From an uncultured Bacilli bacterium (lineage in GTDB: Bacteria; Bacillota_I; Bacilli_A; RF39; UBA660), in assembly GCA_944363795.1 (NCBI GenBank), contig CALVVG010000008.1, positions 1-34,831 of the forward strand: DNA of 34,831 nt. Reading direction: 5' to 3'. The notes under the pieces are model-generated. The model was not told the DNA's origin. It did not search any database and was given only the letters and a program-made list of their open reading frames with translations. The stretch's first letter is position 1. Each line of letters begins with the position of its first letter. Shown in pieces: positions 24,166 to 32,999 of this stretch. The translations under genes were made by a program, and so were the position numbers.

Positions 24166-24606
24166 TTATTTTACTAATTTGATATTTAAATTAAATTTAA
24201 CTTCTCTATGTAATTCTACTTCTACTTTAGCAATTCCTAAAGAACTAATAGCATCATTTATTTTAATATTTTTTTTATCGATTTTATAACCCATTTCTTT
24301 TAATTTGTCACTTATTTGTTTACTAGATATCGTTCCAAAAACTTTATCTTCTTTGCCTGTTTTTACTTTAAATTCTATTATCTTATCATTAAGTTTTCTT
24401 TTAATTTCATTATATTCATTAATTAACTTTTGTTCTTCTTTTTCTCGTACATCTATTTCTTGATCTAATATTTCTTTACTTCTTTTGCTATATTGAACGG
24501 CCAAACCATTTTTTATTAAATAATTATTGGCATATCCATCACTTACATCTAGTATGGCATCTTTTTTTCCTTTTCCTTTAATATCTTTAAGTAATATTAC
24601 TTTCAT
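24166..24606 (-). CDS. rplI: 50S ribosomal protein bL9
   Basis: 146 residues with the bL9 layout: N-terminal RNA-binding lobe ([18 protein letters not shown]...[13 protein letters not shown]), a long charged helix (about 42-75) and a C-terminal lobe with [17 protein letters not shown]. The ribosome site GGGAGGG is strong. It heads the operon rplI-dnaB-M23-walJ-rlmH-MYG1-ung. The gdpP gene usually found upstream in Bacillus is absent. Confidence 0.97.
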   Translation of the reverse strand: MKVILLKDIKGKGKKDAILDVSDGYANNYLIKNGLAVQYSKRSKEILDQEIDVREKEEQKLINEYNEIKRKLNDKIIEFKVKTGKEDKVFGTISSKQISDKLKEMGYKIDKKNIKINDAISSLGIAKVEVELHREVKFNLNIKLVK

Positions 24607-24629
24607 TTTTGCCCTCCCTAAGTATCAAT

Positions 24630-24658
24630 ATTATACCATTAATACCATAATTAGTAAA
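24630..24658 (-). promoter_or_regulatory. Promoter of the rplI-dnaB operon
   Basis: Minus strand: TTTACT (24658-24653), a 17-base spacer ending in TGG, then TATAAT (24635-24630), an extended -10. It lies about 24 bases ahead of the rplI ATG, after the end of the HNH pseudogene. Confidence 0.7.
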
Positions 24659-24732
24659 ATGAAAATAAACTATCACAAATATCATCTGTCATATTAAAAA
24701 TGTTGATAACTTATAAATTATCAATATTTAAT

Positions 24733-25263
24733 TCATTTTTGTATATAACGACACTTCGGATAATTAGAACATCCAATAAAAGGTCCATACTTGCCGTTCT
24801 TACTAACTAATTTTCCTCCACATAAAGGGCATAAAAGTAAATTGTTAATTTTATTACTCTTACCAATATTACATCTATCACAAAGGGTTTGTAAATTGCT
24901 TATTATCGTTTTACCACCTTTTTACACGGGAATTATATGATCAACATGTAATTTAACTCCATCTTTAATTGCAGCTCCACAAATACAACAGGTATAATTA
25001 TCTCTTTTTTAAACATTATATCTTATGTCATCATTAATGATACTACGTTCGATTTTAGATGTTATTTCATAATTTTTTGCTTTTAACCACAAATTATAAA
25101 TATCACATAATTCATCAAAATAAACTATTTTACTTTTAGAATAATAATTTTGACCTTTAGGACTACGATAAAAAACCTTTACTCCCACTCGTATATTATA
25201 AACATCTTTAATTATTTTGTATTTTTTTATGAAAAATTTTTTTACATTTTTGATAATAATCAT
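24733..25263 (-). pseudogene. HNH endonuclease with C-terminal topoisomerase-type zinc ribbon, disrupted by stops
   Basis: One frame reads through an entire HNH protein but for two TAA codons. The first part (from the ATG at 25263, 84 residues) has VKVFYRSPKGQNYYSKSK and ends INDDIRYNV; TAA at 25011-25009 replaces an expected Leu before KRDNYTCCICG. The HNH core LHVDHIIPV follows, then a second TAA (24924-24922) where a Ser is usual before KGGKT, then SNLQTLCDRCNIGKSNK. The end LCPLCGGKLVSKNGKYGPF and GCSNYPKCRY is a C4 zinc ribbon as in topoisomerase I. Upstream, a hydrophobic N-terminal segment (ATG at 25333) lies in another frame, suggesting an additional frameshift in a once membrane-anchored nuclease. 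Decay appears recent, since flanking residues are still conserved. Confidence 0.8.
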
Positions 25264-25359
25264 TAGTACACAATACTATCAAAAATGTACACATTGTTAT
25301 TAAAAAATATTTTAATATTACTTCTTTTCTCATAGTCTCAATTCATAAATTTATTGTAT

Positions 25360-25386
25360 TAAAAAAATATAGAAAAAATCTATATT
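25360..25386 (-). terminator. Terminator of the rpsF-ssb-rpsR operon
   Basis: Minus strand: AATATAGA, five-base loop, TCTATATT, then a T run. The eight-base-pair stem starts inside the rpsR stop codon. Confidence 0.8.
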
Positions 25387-25600
25387 ATTTTACATATGGT
25401 ATTAAAGCCATAAATCTTGCATATTTTACTTGTTGAGCAATATGTCTTTGATGTTTAGCACAAGCACCAGTCATACGACGAGGTAAAATTTTACCTTTAT
25501 CATTAATATATTTATTAATAATCATAACATCTTTATAATCTACACTTTTACCTGCGCACATTTGACATATTTTTTTCTTTTTACGATAAAATTCAGCCAT
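25385..25600 (-). CDS. rpsR: 30S ribosomal protein bS18
   Basis: 71 residues, the usual size. CQMCAGKSVDYKDVMIINKY and GKILPRRMTGACAKHQR are family hallmarks. It pairs with bS6 on the 30S platform. The ribosome site AAGGAGG precedes the ATG. It is last in rpsF-ssb-rpsR, the standard order. Confidence 0.98.
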   Translation of the reverse strand: MAEFYRKKKKICQMCAGKSVDYKDVMIINKYINDKGKILPRRMTGACAKHQRHIAQQVKYARFMALIPYVK

Positions 25601-25614
25601 AATATACCTCCTTT

Positions 25615-26091
25615 TTAATATGAAAATGGTAAATCATCATCACTTAAGTTATATTCATCTCCAATATTATATGGATCTTCACTAATATCAGTAGTTTCGA
25701 TATTATTTGCTAAATCTTCACTTGGACTATAAGAAATACTATTATCAGCCGTATTAGTAGGTCTATTTGCTCCTTGAGATGAACCTAAAAATTCCATTTG
25801 ATCAATTACTACATCTGTAGTATATCTTTTACTGCCATCTTGAGCATCATAGCTACTATTTCTAATTCGACCACTAGCACTAATTTGTGAACCTTTTTTA
25901 CAATATCTATTTATTGTAGATGCTAATCTTCCAAATGCTACACAATTTATGAATTCCGTATCTCTTTCACCATTACGACTTACAAAATCACTACTACAAG
26001 CTAAAGAAAATCTAGCAATTTCCATATTACTTTGTGACATTCTTGATTCAGGATCTCTAGTTAATCTTCCTATTAATATAACCTTATTCAT
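25615..26091 (-). CDS. ssb: Single-stranded DNA-binding protein
   Basis: 158 residues. The OB fold (1-105) shows MNKVILIGRLTRDPE, INCVAFGRLA and the GSQISASGRIRNSSYD stretch. A polar, acidic linker leads to the tip DDDLPFSY, the partner-binding tail; the final residues deviate slightly from the usual DDDLPF end by an extra SY. It coats single-stranded DNA during replication and repair. It lies between rpsF and rpsR as in most Firmicutes. Confidence 0.97.
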   Translation of the reverse strand: MNKVILIGRLTRDPESRMSQSNMEIARFSLACSSDFVSRNGERDTEFINCVAFGRLASTINRYCKKGSQISASGRIRNSSYDAQDGSKRYTTDVVIDQMEFLGSSQGANRPTNTADNSISYSPSEDLANNIETTDISEDPYNIGDEYNLSDDDLPFSY

Positions 26092-26093
26092 TA

Positions 26094-26384
26094 CTATTCT
26101 CCTTCTACTTTAATAATTAAATGTCTTAAAATATTTTCGTTAATTGATACTTTACGATCAAATTCTGCAATAGTTTCACGATTAGCTTCAACTGTCATTA
26201 CATAATAATAACCACTAACTTCTTTTTTAATCGGATACGCTAATTTTTTTCTACCCATTTCTTTAAATTCTAATACTCTAGAAGTTTTGTTATTAATTAG
26301 TTTTTGTAAATCTTCACTTGTTTTTTTTATAGCATCTTCTTCCATCGTGGCTTTTACAATAAACATAATTTCATATTTAGTCAT
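26094..26384 (-). CDS. rpsF: 30S ribosomal protein bS6
   Basis: 96 residues of the bS6 fold: MTKYEIMFIVKATM at the start, GRKKLAYPIKKEVSGYYYVM in the middle. It is bound with bS18 in the central domain of 16S rRNA. The ribosome site AAGGAGGTGG is near perfect. It is the first gene of the operon and is preceded by a structured leader. Confidence 0.98.
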   Translation of the reverse strand: MTKYEIMFIVKATMEEDAIKKTSEDLQKLINNKTSRVLEFKEMGRKKLAYPIKKEVSGYYYVMTVEANRETIAEFDRKVSINENILRHLIIKVEGE

Positions 26385-26446
26385 TTTTCCACCTCCTTAC
26401 GGTCTTTTCGGCTTCAATAAGAAGCAAGGAGTAATTTCTTTACTCG
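26385..26446 (-). promoter_or_regulatory. rpsF leader, candidate S6:S18-binding autoregulatory element
   Basis: The leader of about 60 bases holds two hairpins, GAGTAA/TTACTC and GCTTC/GAAGC, followed by CCG (in GAAGCCGAAAAG) and a second CCG (GACCGTAAGG) close to the ribosome site. The S6:S18 complex is known to bind conserved CCG-containing structures in rpsF leaders of many bacteria. The match rests on position, hairpins and CCG triplets, not on a covariance model. Confidence 0.5.
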
Positions 26447-26451
26447 CAGAT

Positions 26452-26480
26452 ATTATAACAAATATATGTAATTCATGCAA
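26452..26480 (-). promoter_or_regulatory. Promoter of rpsF-ssb-rpsR
   Basis: Minus strand: TTGCAT (26480-26475), a 17-base spacer, TATAAT (26457-26452). Confidence 0.7.
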
Positions 26481-26685
26481 GAAATTTCCTATAATTCTTT
26501 TATTTCTTAAATTAAAATAAAATATAAATGAAAGTTTACAATATTATATAACTATAAACTATTAAAAAACATACTAAATTACTGAATAAATTAAAAACGT
26601 TATTATTACTTCCAGCTTTATTATATATATATGAACATTATTCCTATTATACTAATTTTTCATAAAAGCTCTATTTTCTTTACTA

Positions 26686-26715
26686 TAAAAAAATATTAAG
26701 CAATTACTACTTAAT
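26686..26715 (-). terminator. Terminator of the acyltransferase gene
   Basis: Minus strand: ATTAAGTA, five-base loop, TGCTTAAT (one G-T pair), then ATTTTTTT. It lies 21 bases past the stop codon. Confidence 0.7.
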
Positions 26716-26736
26716 TTAAGTTGTAACTAATTAATA

Positions 26737-27840
26737 TTACTTTTTAATTTTTGGCATTATAAACATTTCTATTAAGCATAACAAGATAAATGCAATTCCT
26801 GTTGAAAATAAACAATTAAATAACAGACTAGTTTCATAGCTAATATCTGGAAATATATATGTTAAGAGATATATAACTACAATAAATATGCCATAATAAT
26901 AGATTGCTAATCTGCCTAAAAATTTACATATCATACTTCTATTATATAATACTGAGATATAATCTTTGTTTACTAATAAAACTATGCAAAAAATATATAA
27001 AAATACTCCATTTATTAATTCACTCCAAGAAATACCCGCATAAATTGTATATAAAAAGAATATTGCATAACCTATATGTAAAAAACTAAAAAACATCATC
27101 ATCAATTCATTAAATTTTTTCTTTTGCAAAAATTCTACTATATAATACATTAATATACCTAAAGTCATACATGCAAATACTCTAGCTAAACCATTAGGTA
27201 TTCCTAATGTATTTAATACGTCGATATCCAATTTATTTGTTGTTAAACCAATATTAGCATAAGTTATAATAATTATTAATGGAGCTATTAAACCTTTAAA
27301 AATATCCTCATTTTTATTTATTATATAGTATAAAATAAATGAAGAAATTAATATAGCAGATATTATCCATAAAGGATAATTCCATAAATATGAAACACCA
27401 ATTGCTGGAGTAAAAGATAAAGACTCAATATTAACTAAACCACCAATTCCAATTTGTGATAACCCCAGAAATTCCCAAATTGAATTCATAAATATCGTAA
27501 ATATGTTTGTAATACTAGTATGATTAATAATATTTCTTACTATAAAAGATATTAAAACACCACTAAATAAAATAGGATATAATTTTTTTAATTTACTCAA
27601 AAAGTAATCCCAAGCTAACCCAGATGGGGCTTTACTAGAATTTTTAGTTTGCTTATATCTTTTCATTAAAAAGTAGCCACTAAGAAACAAGAAATAAGAT
27701 ATAACTTTTCCACCAGTAAATAATAACTTAATATTACTATCTTGCCAAATATATAGATTTAAATAATCAAATCCTATCGCTATTACAAATATAAAACTCC
27801 ATAATCCGATACTGTTTGAAACTTTTTCATACTTTTTCAT
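26737..27840 (-). CDS. Acyltransferase-3-like integral membrane protein
   Basis: 367 residues with about ten hydrophobic segments. The layout, a first membrane segment followed by a strand-loop ending LFLSGYFLMKRYK and then the remaining helices, matches acyltransferase family 3 proteins, which O-acylate cell-surface glycans. However the usual Arg...His pair of the first segment is not seen: SIGLWSFIFVIAIGFDY has neither in the expected place. It may therefore be a distant member using different residues, or inactive as a transferase. The ribosome site is AAGGGAG. It is transcribed alone between its own promoter and terminator. Confidence 0.65.
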   Translation of the reverse strand: MKKYEKVSNSIGLWSFIFVIAIGFDYLNLYIWQDSNIKLLFTGGKVISYFLFLSGYFLMKRYKQTKNSSKAPSGLAWDYFLSKLKKLYPILFSGVLISFIVRNIINHTSITNIFTIFMNSIWEFLGLSQIGIGGLVNIESLSFTPAIGVSYLWNYPLWIISAILISSFILYYIINKNEDIFKGLIAPLIIIITYANIGLTTNKLDIDVLNTLGIPNGLARVFACMTLGILMYYIVEFLQKKKFNELMMMFFSFLHIGYAIFFLYTIYAGISWSELINGVFLYIFCIVLLVNKDYISVLYNRSMICKFLGRLAIYYYGIFIVVIYLLTYIFPDISYETSLLFNCLFSTGIAFILLCLIEMFIMPKIKK

Positions 27841-27869
27841 AACATAATACTCCCTTTATTCTCATATTA

Positions 27870-27898
27870 AGAATATAATAGGTTTTTAATTTTGTCAA
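27870..27898 (-). promoter_or_regulatory. Promoter of the acyltransferase-like gene
   Basis: Minus strand: perfect TTGACA (27898-27893), then TATTCT at 17 bases, with TATATT at 15 as an alternative. It starts right after the RDD terminator. Confidence 0.5.
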
Positions 27899-27902
27899 TT
27901 TT

Positions 27903-27947
27903 AAAAAAACATTTAAATAACTTTATTTTTTATTTAAATGTTTTTTT
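27903..27947 (-). terminator. 18-bp perfect inverted repeat, terminator at the end of the par/ychF operon
   Basis: Two 18-base arms (27903-27920 and 27930-27947) are perfect complements around a nine-base loop. On the minus strand the 3' arm ends in seven T. The 5' arm is part of the RDD coding sequence (codons for KKHLN before the stop). Confidence 0.85.
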
Positions 27948-28615
27948 GAACTTTTTTTATCTTTATTTTCAATAAATTTAATTTCTTCAGCATTATTGCT
28001 TTTGATTTTTTCATCTAAATCGATTACATTAGTATTCGCTATAATATCATGTAAACCACGATGATCTTTTCTAAATAATACCATTAATACTATCGATGTT
28101 ATTATTATAATTTGAACATATGTAGTTGCTAGGGATATATAATAATATGTAGTCTTACTGAACAAATAAACTCCTATTATAAATATAAAGTTTACAATAA
28201 TATTATTTAATATTAAAGATCGAATAATGTAATTACCAATATTTAATTTTTTACTATTATTGTATGAAATTATTTTAATTTTTAATAATTTTTTACCCAT
28301 AGTTTGCCCTTTAAGAACATATTGAATAATTCCAAAATAAATTAAAAAGCCTAATGATGTAATACTACTACTAACAACTTTATATTGATTTAATTTATAA
28401 TTTAAATCTATAACCTTATTTGTATAGGCTTTTGTACTAGTATCTATTTTCTCATTATTTGCATCTTCAAGTAAATTTGTATATTCTTTGTAAGTTGAAT
28501 TATACTTATCTATATATGGATTAATTGCTTTCAAATTGATAAAAAAACTAAATACAATAGTTATTATTAAAATATCAATAACATAAGCGATTATTCTTTT
28601 TATACTTATATCCAT
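27923..28615 (-). CDS. RDD family membrane protein
   Basis: 230 residues. KRIIAYVIDILII (6-18) holds the Arg and Asp of the RDD signature, GQTMGKKLLKIKI the second motif and DHRGLHDIIANTNVI the third. Three to four membrane segments are likely, with an extracellular charged loop (about 35-75) and a Lys/Glu-rich cytoplasmic tail. Function is uncertain; some RDD proteins act in ion or compatible-solute transport. The ribosome site AGAGGAA spans the end of the preceding gene, eight bases away. It is last in the par-ychF operon. Confidence 0.85.
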   Translation of the reverse strand: MDISIKRIIAYVIDILIITIVFSFFINLKAINPYIDKYNSTYKEYTNLLEDANNEKIDTSTKAYTNKVIDLNYKLNQYKVVSSSITSLGFLIYFGIIQYVLKGQTMGKKLLKIKIISYNNSKKLNIGNYIIRSLILNNIIVNFIFIIGVYLFSKTTYYYISLATTYVQIIIITSIVLMVLFRKDHRGLHDIIANTNVIDLDEKIKSNNAEEIKFIENKDKKSSKKHLNKK

Positions 28616-28623
28616 AATTCCTC

Positions 28624-29268
28624 TTAATCGTTATTACGTCCAAATAATGAAAGTAAATGAATAAATAAATTAATAAAATCTAAATATAAATCTAGTGCTC
28701 CATAAATTGCCAAATTATCTGATGGCAAACCTAATTTATCTAATTCCTTAATTTTTTGAACGTCATAAGCAGTTATTCCAATAAATATTAAAACACAAAC
28801 AATAGAAATAATAGTGTTTAATGTCGAACTATTAATGAAAAAATTAATTAAAGATACTATAACTATTGCTATTAAACCAAACAATAAATATGTACCAACT
28901 TTAGTTAAATCAGCTTTTGTAACAAAACCTATAAATGCCATTAGTGCAAAAATAATTGCAGCTACTAAAAATATTACTATTAATGAATTTAAATTATAAA
29001 AAACAAAAATAGATGAAAAAGTTAGCCCACTAAAAAATGAATAAATTAAAAAGCATACTTTTGCCGTAGTTGGTTTCATTTTCATCACTCTAGCTGATAA
29101 GAATATTACTAATAATAATTCAATTATTACAAAACCAACATACCCCCAACTGCTATAAATATTTTCTAACATTGTTACGTTTTTTGATACTAAAAAACCT
29201 GTTACAAATGTTACTAATAAACCAAAACACATCCATAAAAACGTTTTACTTATTGTATTATTTTTCAT
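28624..29268 (-). CDS. Bax inhibitor-1/YccA family membrane protein
   Basis: 214 residues with seven hydrophobic segments. The family is recognised by the SARVMKMKPTTAKVCFLIYSFFSGL region, the FIGITAYDVQKIKEL stretch before the last segments, and ALDLYLDFINLFIHLLSLFG at the end, whose acidic residues form the pH-sensing di-aspartyl site in YetJ. YetJ of Bacillus is a pH-dependent calcium leak channel. The ribosome site is GGAGG. It follows ychF by 11 bases. Confidence 0.92.
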   Translation of the reverse strand: MKNNTISKTFLWMCFGLLVTFVTGFLVSKNVTMLENIYSSWGYVGFVIIELLLVIFLSARVMKMKPTTAKVCFLIYSFFSGLTFSSIFVFYNLNSLIVIFLVAAIIFALMAFIGFVTKADLTKVGTYLLFGLIAIVIVSLINFFINSSTLNTIISIVCVLIFIGITAYDVQKIKELDKLGLPSDNLAIYGALDLYLDFINLFIHLLSLFGRNND

Positions 29269-29279
29269 ATTCCTCCTTA

Positions 29280-30380
29280 TTAGACATTAAATCGGAAATA
29301 ACATATATCTCCATCTTTAATTATATACTCTTTTCCTTCAATTCGCAACTTTCCAGCTTCCTTCACTTTTTTTTCGTCTTTATATTGATAAAGATCATCA
29401 AAACTCGTCACTTCTGCTTTTATAAATCCCCGTTCAAAGTCACTATGAATAATACCAGCACATGATGGAGCCTTCATTCCTTTTTGGAAAGTCCAAGCTC
29501 TAACTTCATCTATACCAACAGTAAAAAATGTTGCTAAGCCTAATAAATCATATGTAGCAAATATTAATTTATCCAATCCACTATTATTTATTCCAACAGA
29601 ATTTAAGAATTCTTCTTTTTCTTCCTTTTCTAACCCCGCTAAATCAGCCTCCAATTTAGCACACATAACTATTACACCTGATCCTTCTGCTTCAGCATAG
29701 TTTTTTACTGCTAACGAATAATCATTATCTCCTACAACTATTGTTTCTTCATCAACGTTTGCAACATATATAATGGGCTTTATTGTTAAGAAATTGTAAT
29801 TTTTTAGCAATTTTAAAGCATCATCATCAAAATTTATTCGTCGTAAAGGAGTATTAGCTTCTAAAGTTATTTTACATTTTTTTAAAATCGCCACTTCTAA
29901 TAAAGCGTCTTTATCTTTAGTAGTTTCTGCTTTTTTTTCAATCTTACCTAAACGGTTATTAACTATTTCCAAATCTGCTAAAACTAACTCAATATTAATA
30001 ATTTCTATGTCACTGACCGGGTCTGTTTTGCCGGTAACATGTGTTATATTAGAATCATCAAAACACCTAACTACTTCAACTATAGCATCTACTTCTCGTA
30101 TGTGTGATAGAAATTTATTCCCTAAGCCTTCACCTTGTGATGCTCCTTTAACTAAACCTGCAATATCAGTAAATTCAAATGTTGTTGGAACAACGCTTTT
30201 AGGATTATATAACTGAGCTAAAAAATCTATTCTTGTATCTGGAACAAAAACAATTCCGACATTAGGTTCAATAGTTGCAAAAGGATAATTTGCAGCTAAA
30301 ATGTTTTGTTTAGTTATAGCATTAAATAATGTTGATTTTCCCACATTAGGTAATCCAACAATACCAGCTTTTAAACTCAT
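29280..30380 (-). CDS. ychF: Ribosome-associated P-loop ATPase YchF (OLA1 family)
   Basis: 366 residues. G1 is GIVGLPNVGKST (6-17), switch region FTDIAGLVKGASQGEGLGN (70-88), and the C-terminal TGS-like domain includes the GIDEVRAWTF and GIIHSDFERGFIKAEV stretches. YchF binds ATP rather than GTP and associates with ribosomes and stress responses. The ribosome site AGGGGGG is strong. In Bacillus it sits between DUF951 and rpsF; here a transporter and two membrane proteins have been added around it. Confidence 0.97.
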   Translation of the reverse strand: MSLKAGIVGLPNVGKSTLFNAITKQNILAANYPFATIEPNVGIVFVPDTRIDFLAQLYNPKSVVPTTFEFTDIAGLVKGASQGEGLGNKFLSHIREVDAIVEVVRCFDDSNITHVTGKTDPVSDIEIINIELVLADLEIVNNRLGKIEKKAETTKDKDALLEVAILKKCKITLEANTPLRRINFDDDALKLLKNYNFLTIKPIIYVANVDEETIVVGDNDYSLAVKNYAEAEGSGVIVMCAKLEADLAGLEKEEKEEFLNSVGINNSGLDKLIFATYDLLGLATFFTVGIDEVRAWTFQKGMKAPSCAGIIHSDFERGFIKAEVTSFDDLYQYKDEKKVKEAGKLRIEGKEYIIKDGDICYFRFNV

Positions 30381-30392
30381 AAAAATCCCCCC

Positions 30393-31934
30393 TTAAAATG
30401 CTATACTAGTGCCAATTCCCAGTGGTGCACTTAAAATATACCAAATTATAATAATTATTAAAAATCCAATACAACTTATAATAGCAAATGGTATTTGATA
30501 TTTAATTGCTTCAATCATTGTAATTGCTTTATTACTTTGATTATAGTTGGCTAAAAATGCAATATATACAATATAATAAGCAAAAACTGGAGTTAAGCCA
30601 ATCGATACAGCATTACCTAACCTAAATACTAATTGAGCAAATTCAGCACTTACCCCTACTTGCATCATTGTTGGAATAGTAGCAGATAAAATTGACCAAT
30701 TATTTAAGGCATTTGGTAAAAACAAAGACGAAATAATACTAAATACAAATAACAAAATTATGATAGGCAATCCGCCAAAGTTTGAAGAATTAATTAAATT
30801 TGCTAAAGCAGCTGTTATAACTCCTCCAATATTAGAATATTTAAAAATATTAATAAATATTGAAACTGCAAATATCATTACAATTATCTTACCTATTCCA
30901 TTTAAAGAATGTCCTAAAGAATCAATAAATTCCTTATTGTTAGTTATCGTTTTAGCACCAATTCCATAAAACAATCCTAAAATAACAAATAAAACTGCTA
31001 CAATAAATACAAATCCATTGCTAAAAAACGAATTATAACTAAATAATTTATCTATATATAGGTTTTGACTATAATCCAATAAATTTCCAGAAAATGGAAG
31101 TCCTGGAATAATATTGTATATAAATATCAATAAATATATTAAACCTGCTCCACCGGCTAATAACAAGCCCCTCATTTTTTTCTTAGTTATTACTAATTCT
31201 TCTTCAACATCTTCTTCTGGAAATTCATATTTTGTAACTTTCTTAGCTATTATATTTTCACTAATATATGTTATGATAAAGCTAAGAAGTATTATCAATA
31301 TGGGCATTATTATTATATAACCTAAGGATGAAATTGTATAATCAGCAGATAAAATGTAAGCATTAGTTAAAGTCATATTCAGCAAACTGGAATCTATGCT
31401 TGTTAAAAATAAACTAATACCGCTTCCACATGTAAGAGCTGCAAAAGATGTTATAATACCAATCATTGGACTTCTTTTACCATATAAAAATAATAATGCA
31501 CTTAACGGAATTAAGACCACATAAGCTAAATCCCCAATAATACTAGATAAAATACATATAAGAACCAAAACAAATGTTACTGTATTTTTTTTAACTCTTT
31601 TAGTCATTAATGCTATAACAGTTTTTAAAAATCCACTTTTTACCATTATTCCTATTCCAATTAATATTATTAGTAAATTAGATAAAACTGTAAAATTAGC
31701 AAAATTAGAAACTGTTGATGTAAAAATATATTTTAATCCGCTTAAACTAAATAAAGAAACAACAGCTTCCGTAGTTGCTTGATAATCTCCAGTTACACTG
31801 GAAACTTTATTATAAGTAGCTTGAACATTAAAAAAACTTAATATACCACTCACAACAATTACGATAAAACATAATATTAAAAGAAACATTACTGGATGCA
31901 AACCAATTTTTTCTTTAATTCGCTGTTTTTTCAT
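30393..31934 (-). CDS. AbgT-family transporter
   Basis: 513 residues, about twelve membrane segments. Family marks are GLHPVMFLLILC at the start, the helical hairpin region with GDLAYVVLIPLSALLF and GKRSPMIGI, and the late NLINSSN and PNALNNWSILSATIPTMM stretches. AbgT proteins import p-aminobenzoyl-glutamate or act as proton-driven exporters of antimetabolites such as sulfonamides (MtrF, YdaH). The start lies 20 bases inside the end of the DUF951 gene, with AAGGTGAT upstream. It is an unusual guest in the parAB-ychF block. Confidence 0.88.
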   Translation of the reverse strand: MKKQRIKEKIGLHPVMFLLILCFIVIVVSGILSFFNVQATYNKVSSVTGDYQATTEAVVSLFSLSGLKYIFTSTVSNFANFTVLSNLLIILIGIGIMVKSGFLKTVIALMTKRVKKNTVTFVLVLICILSSIIGDLAYVVLIPLSALLFLYGKRSPMIGIITSFAALTCGSGISLFLTSIDSSLLNMTLTNAYILSADYTISSLGYIIIMPILIILLSFIITYISENIIAKKVTKYEFPEEDVEEELVITKKKMRGLLLAGGAGLIYLLIFIYNIIPGLPFSGNLLDYSQNLYIDKLFSYNSFFSNGFVFIVAVLFVILGLFYGIGAKTITNNKEFIDSLGHSLNGIGKIIVMIFAVSIFINIFKYSNIGGVITAALANLINSSNFGGLPIIILLFVFSIISSLFLPNALNNWSILSATIPTMMQVGVSAEFAQLVFRLGNAVSIGLTPVFAYYIVYIAFLANYNQSNKAITMIEAIKYQIPFAIISCIGFLIIIIIWYILSAPLGIGTSIAF

Positions 31935-32118
31935 TTGTTATCACCTTTTTTACTTTTTTCATAAATTCTAATCTGTCCATCATAATCTCACGACCACAAT
32001 TTTTACATTTTATTTTAATATCTGCCCCATTTCTGGTTATTATCCACAAATTAGTTTGACAAGCATGCTTTTTTTTCATAATTACTTCATCATTTAGTTG
32101 AAAACTTATGTTATTCAT
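31915..32118 (-). CDS. DUF951 family protein (YyzM-like)
   Basis: 67 residues. FQLNDEVIMKKKHACQTNLW, then GADIKIKCKNCGREIMMDRLEFMKKVKKV, is the complete DUF951 pattern, with three cysteines (one in HAC, two in CKNC) that could bind zinc. Function is unknown, but its location between parB and ychF is conserved in Firmicutes. It begins on the last base of the parB stop codon, with GAGGAT as ribosome site. Confidence 0.92.
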   Translation of the reverse strand: MNNISFQLNDEVIMKKKHACQTNLWIITRNGADIKIKCKNCGREIMMDRLEFMKKVKKVITNEKTAN

Positions 32119-32999
32119 TATTCATCCTCAAAATCTATATGCATTTTTTCTAATAATTTTTCTAATTCTCCACTACCATTAAAATAAATTTCTATTTTGT
32201 TCTTATTTACTCGTATTTTTGTATCTAATTTTTCCATTAATAAATTTTCGTAAATTCGATATTTAGTATCATATATTTTACTATGATCTTTTTTTATTAT
32301 ATCAAACTTTTCTTCTTGACTTATTTTTTCTAAATCATGTACACTCAAATTATCTGTAATCACTTTCTTAGCTAATTCAGTCACCTTTTTATCATCATCA
32401 ATTTTACTTAAAATTCGAGCATGAGACATAGATATATTTCTTTTCTCTACCATTTTTTTTACATCTTCTGGTAATTTTAATAATCCCAATATATTAGTAA
32501 TATAACTTCTACTTTTTCCAAATTTATTAGCAAATTCCTCTTGAGTATAGCCTCTAAGTTTAATAATATTATTAATAGATACTGCCTCATCTATTGGATT
32601 TAAATCTTCTCTTTGAATATTTTCAATCAAAGCTATTTCCATCATTTCTTGATCATCAAAATTTTTAATTATTGCAGGTACTTTTTTTAACCCCGCAATT
32701 TTAGCAGCTTTTGTTCTTCTTTCACCAGCAACTAATTCGTAGCCTTTAATACTTTTCTTAACAATAATTGGTTGAACAACACCATACTCTTTAATTGACT
32801 TAGCCAGTTCATTTAAGGATTCTGTATCAAATGTTTTTCTTGGTTGATAAGGATTACTTCTTATTTCATCTATATCAATTTCAGTTATATCTTTGGAATT
32901 TTCTTCAACAATATCTTTTTCAAAATTATCAAAATCAATAACAGTATTAGAAAACAACTGTTCTAGCCCTTTTCCCAATGCTTTTTTCTTAGTTTCCAT
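32118..32999 (-). CDS. parB: Chromosome-partitioning protein ParB (Spo0J)
   Basis: 293 residues. The N-terminal [11 protein letters not shown] is typical and may interact with ParA. The ParB/Srx domain (about 35-125) contains NPYQPRKTF and the CTP-binding GERR motif, followed by the helix-turn-helix that reads parS ([16 protein letters not shown]) and a C-terminal dimer domain. It loads at parS sites and spreads as a CTP-dependent clamp to organise the origin. It overlaps parA by 11 bases. No parS sequence was found in this window. Confidence 0.97.
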   Translation of the reverse strand: METKKKALGKGLEQLFSNTVIDFDNFEKDIVEENSKDITEIDIDEIRSNPYQPRKTFDTESLNELAKSIKEYGVVQPIIVKKSIKGYELVAGERRTKAAKIAGLKKVPAIIKNFDDQEMMEIALIENIQREDLNPIDEAVSINNIIKLRGYTQEEFANKFGKSRSYITNILGLLKLPEDVKKMVEKRNISMSHARILSKIDDDKKVTELAKKVITDNLSVHDLEKISQEEKFDIIKKDHSKIYDTKYRIYENLLMEKLDTKIRVNKNKIEIYFNGSGELEKLLEKMHIDFEDE

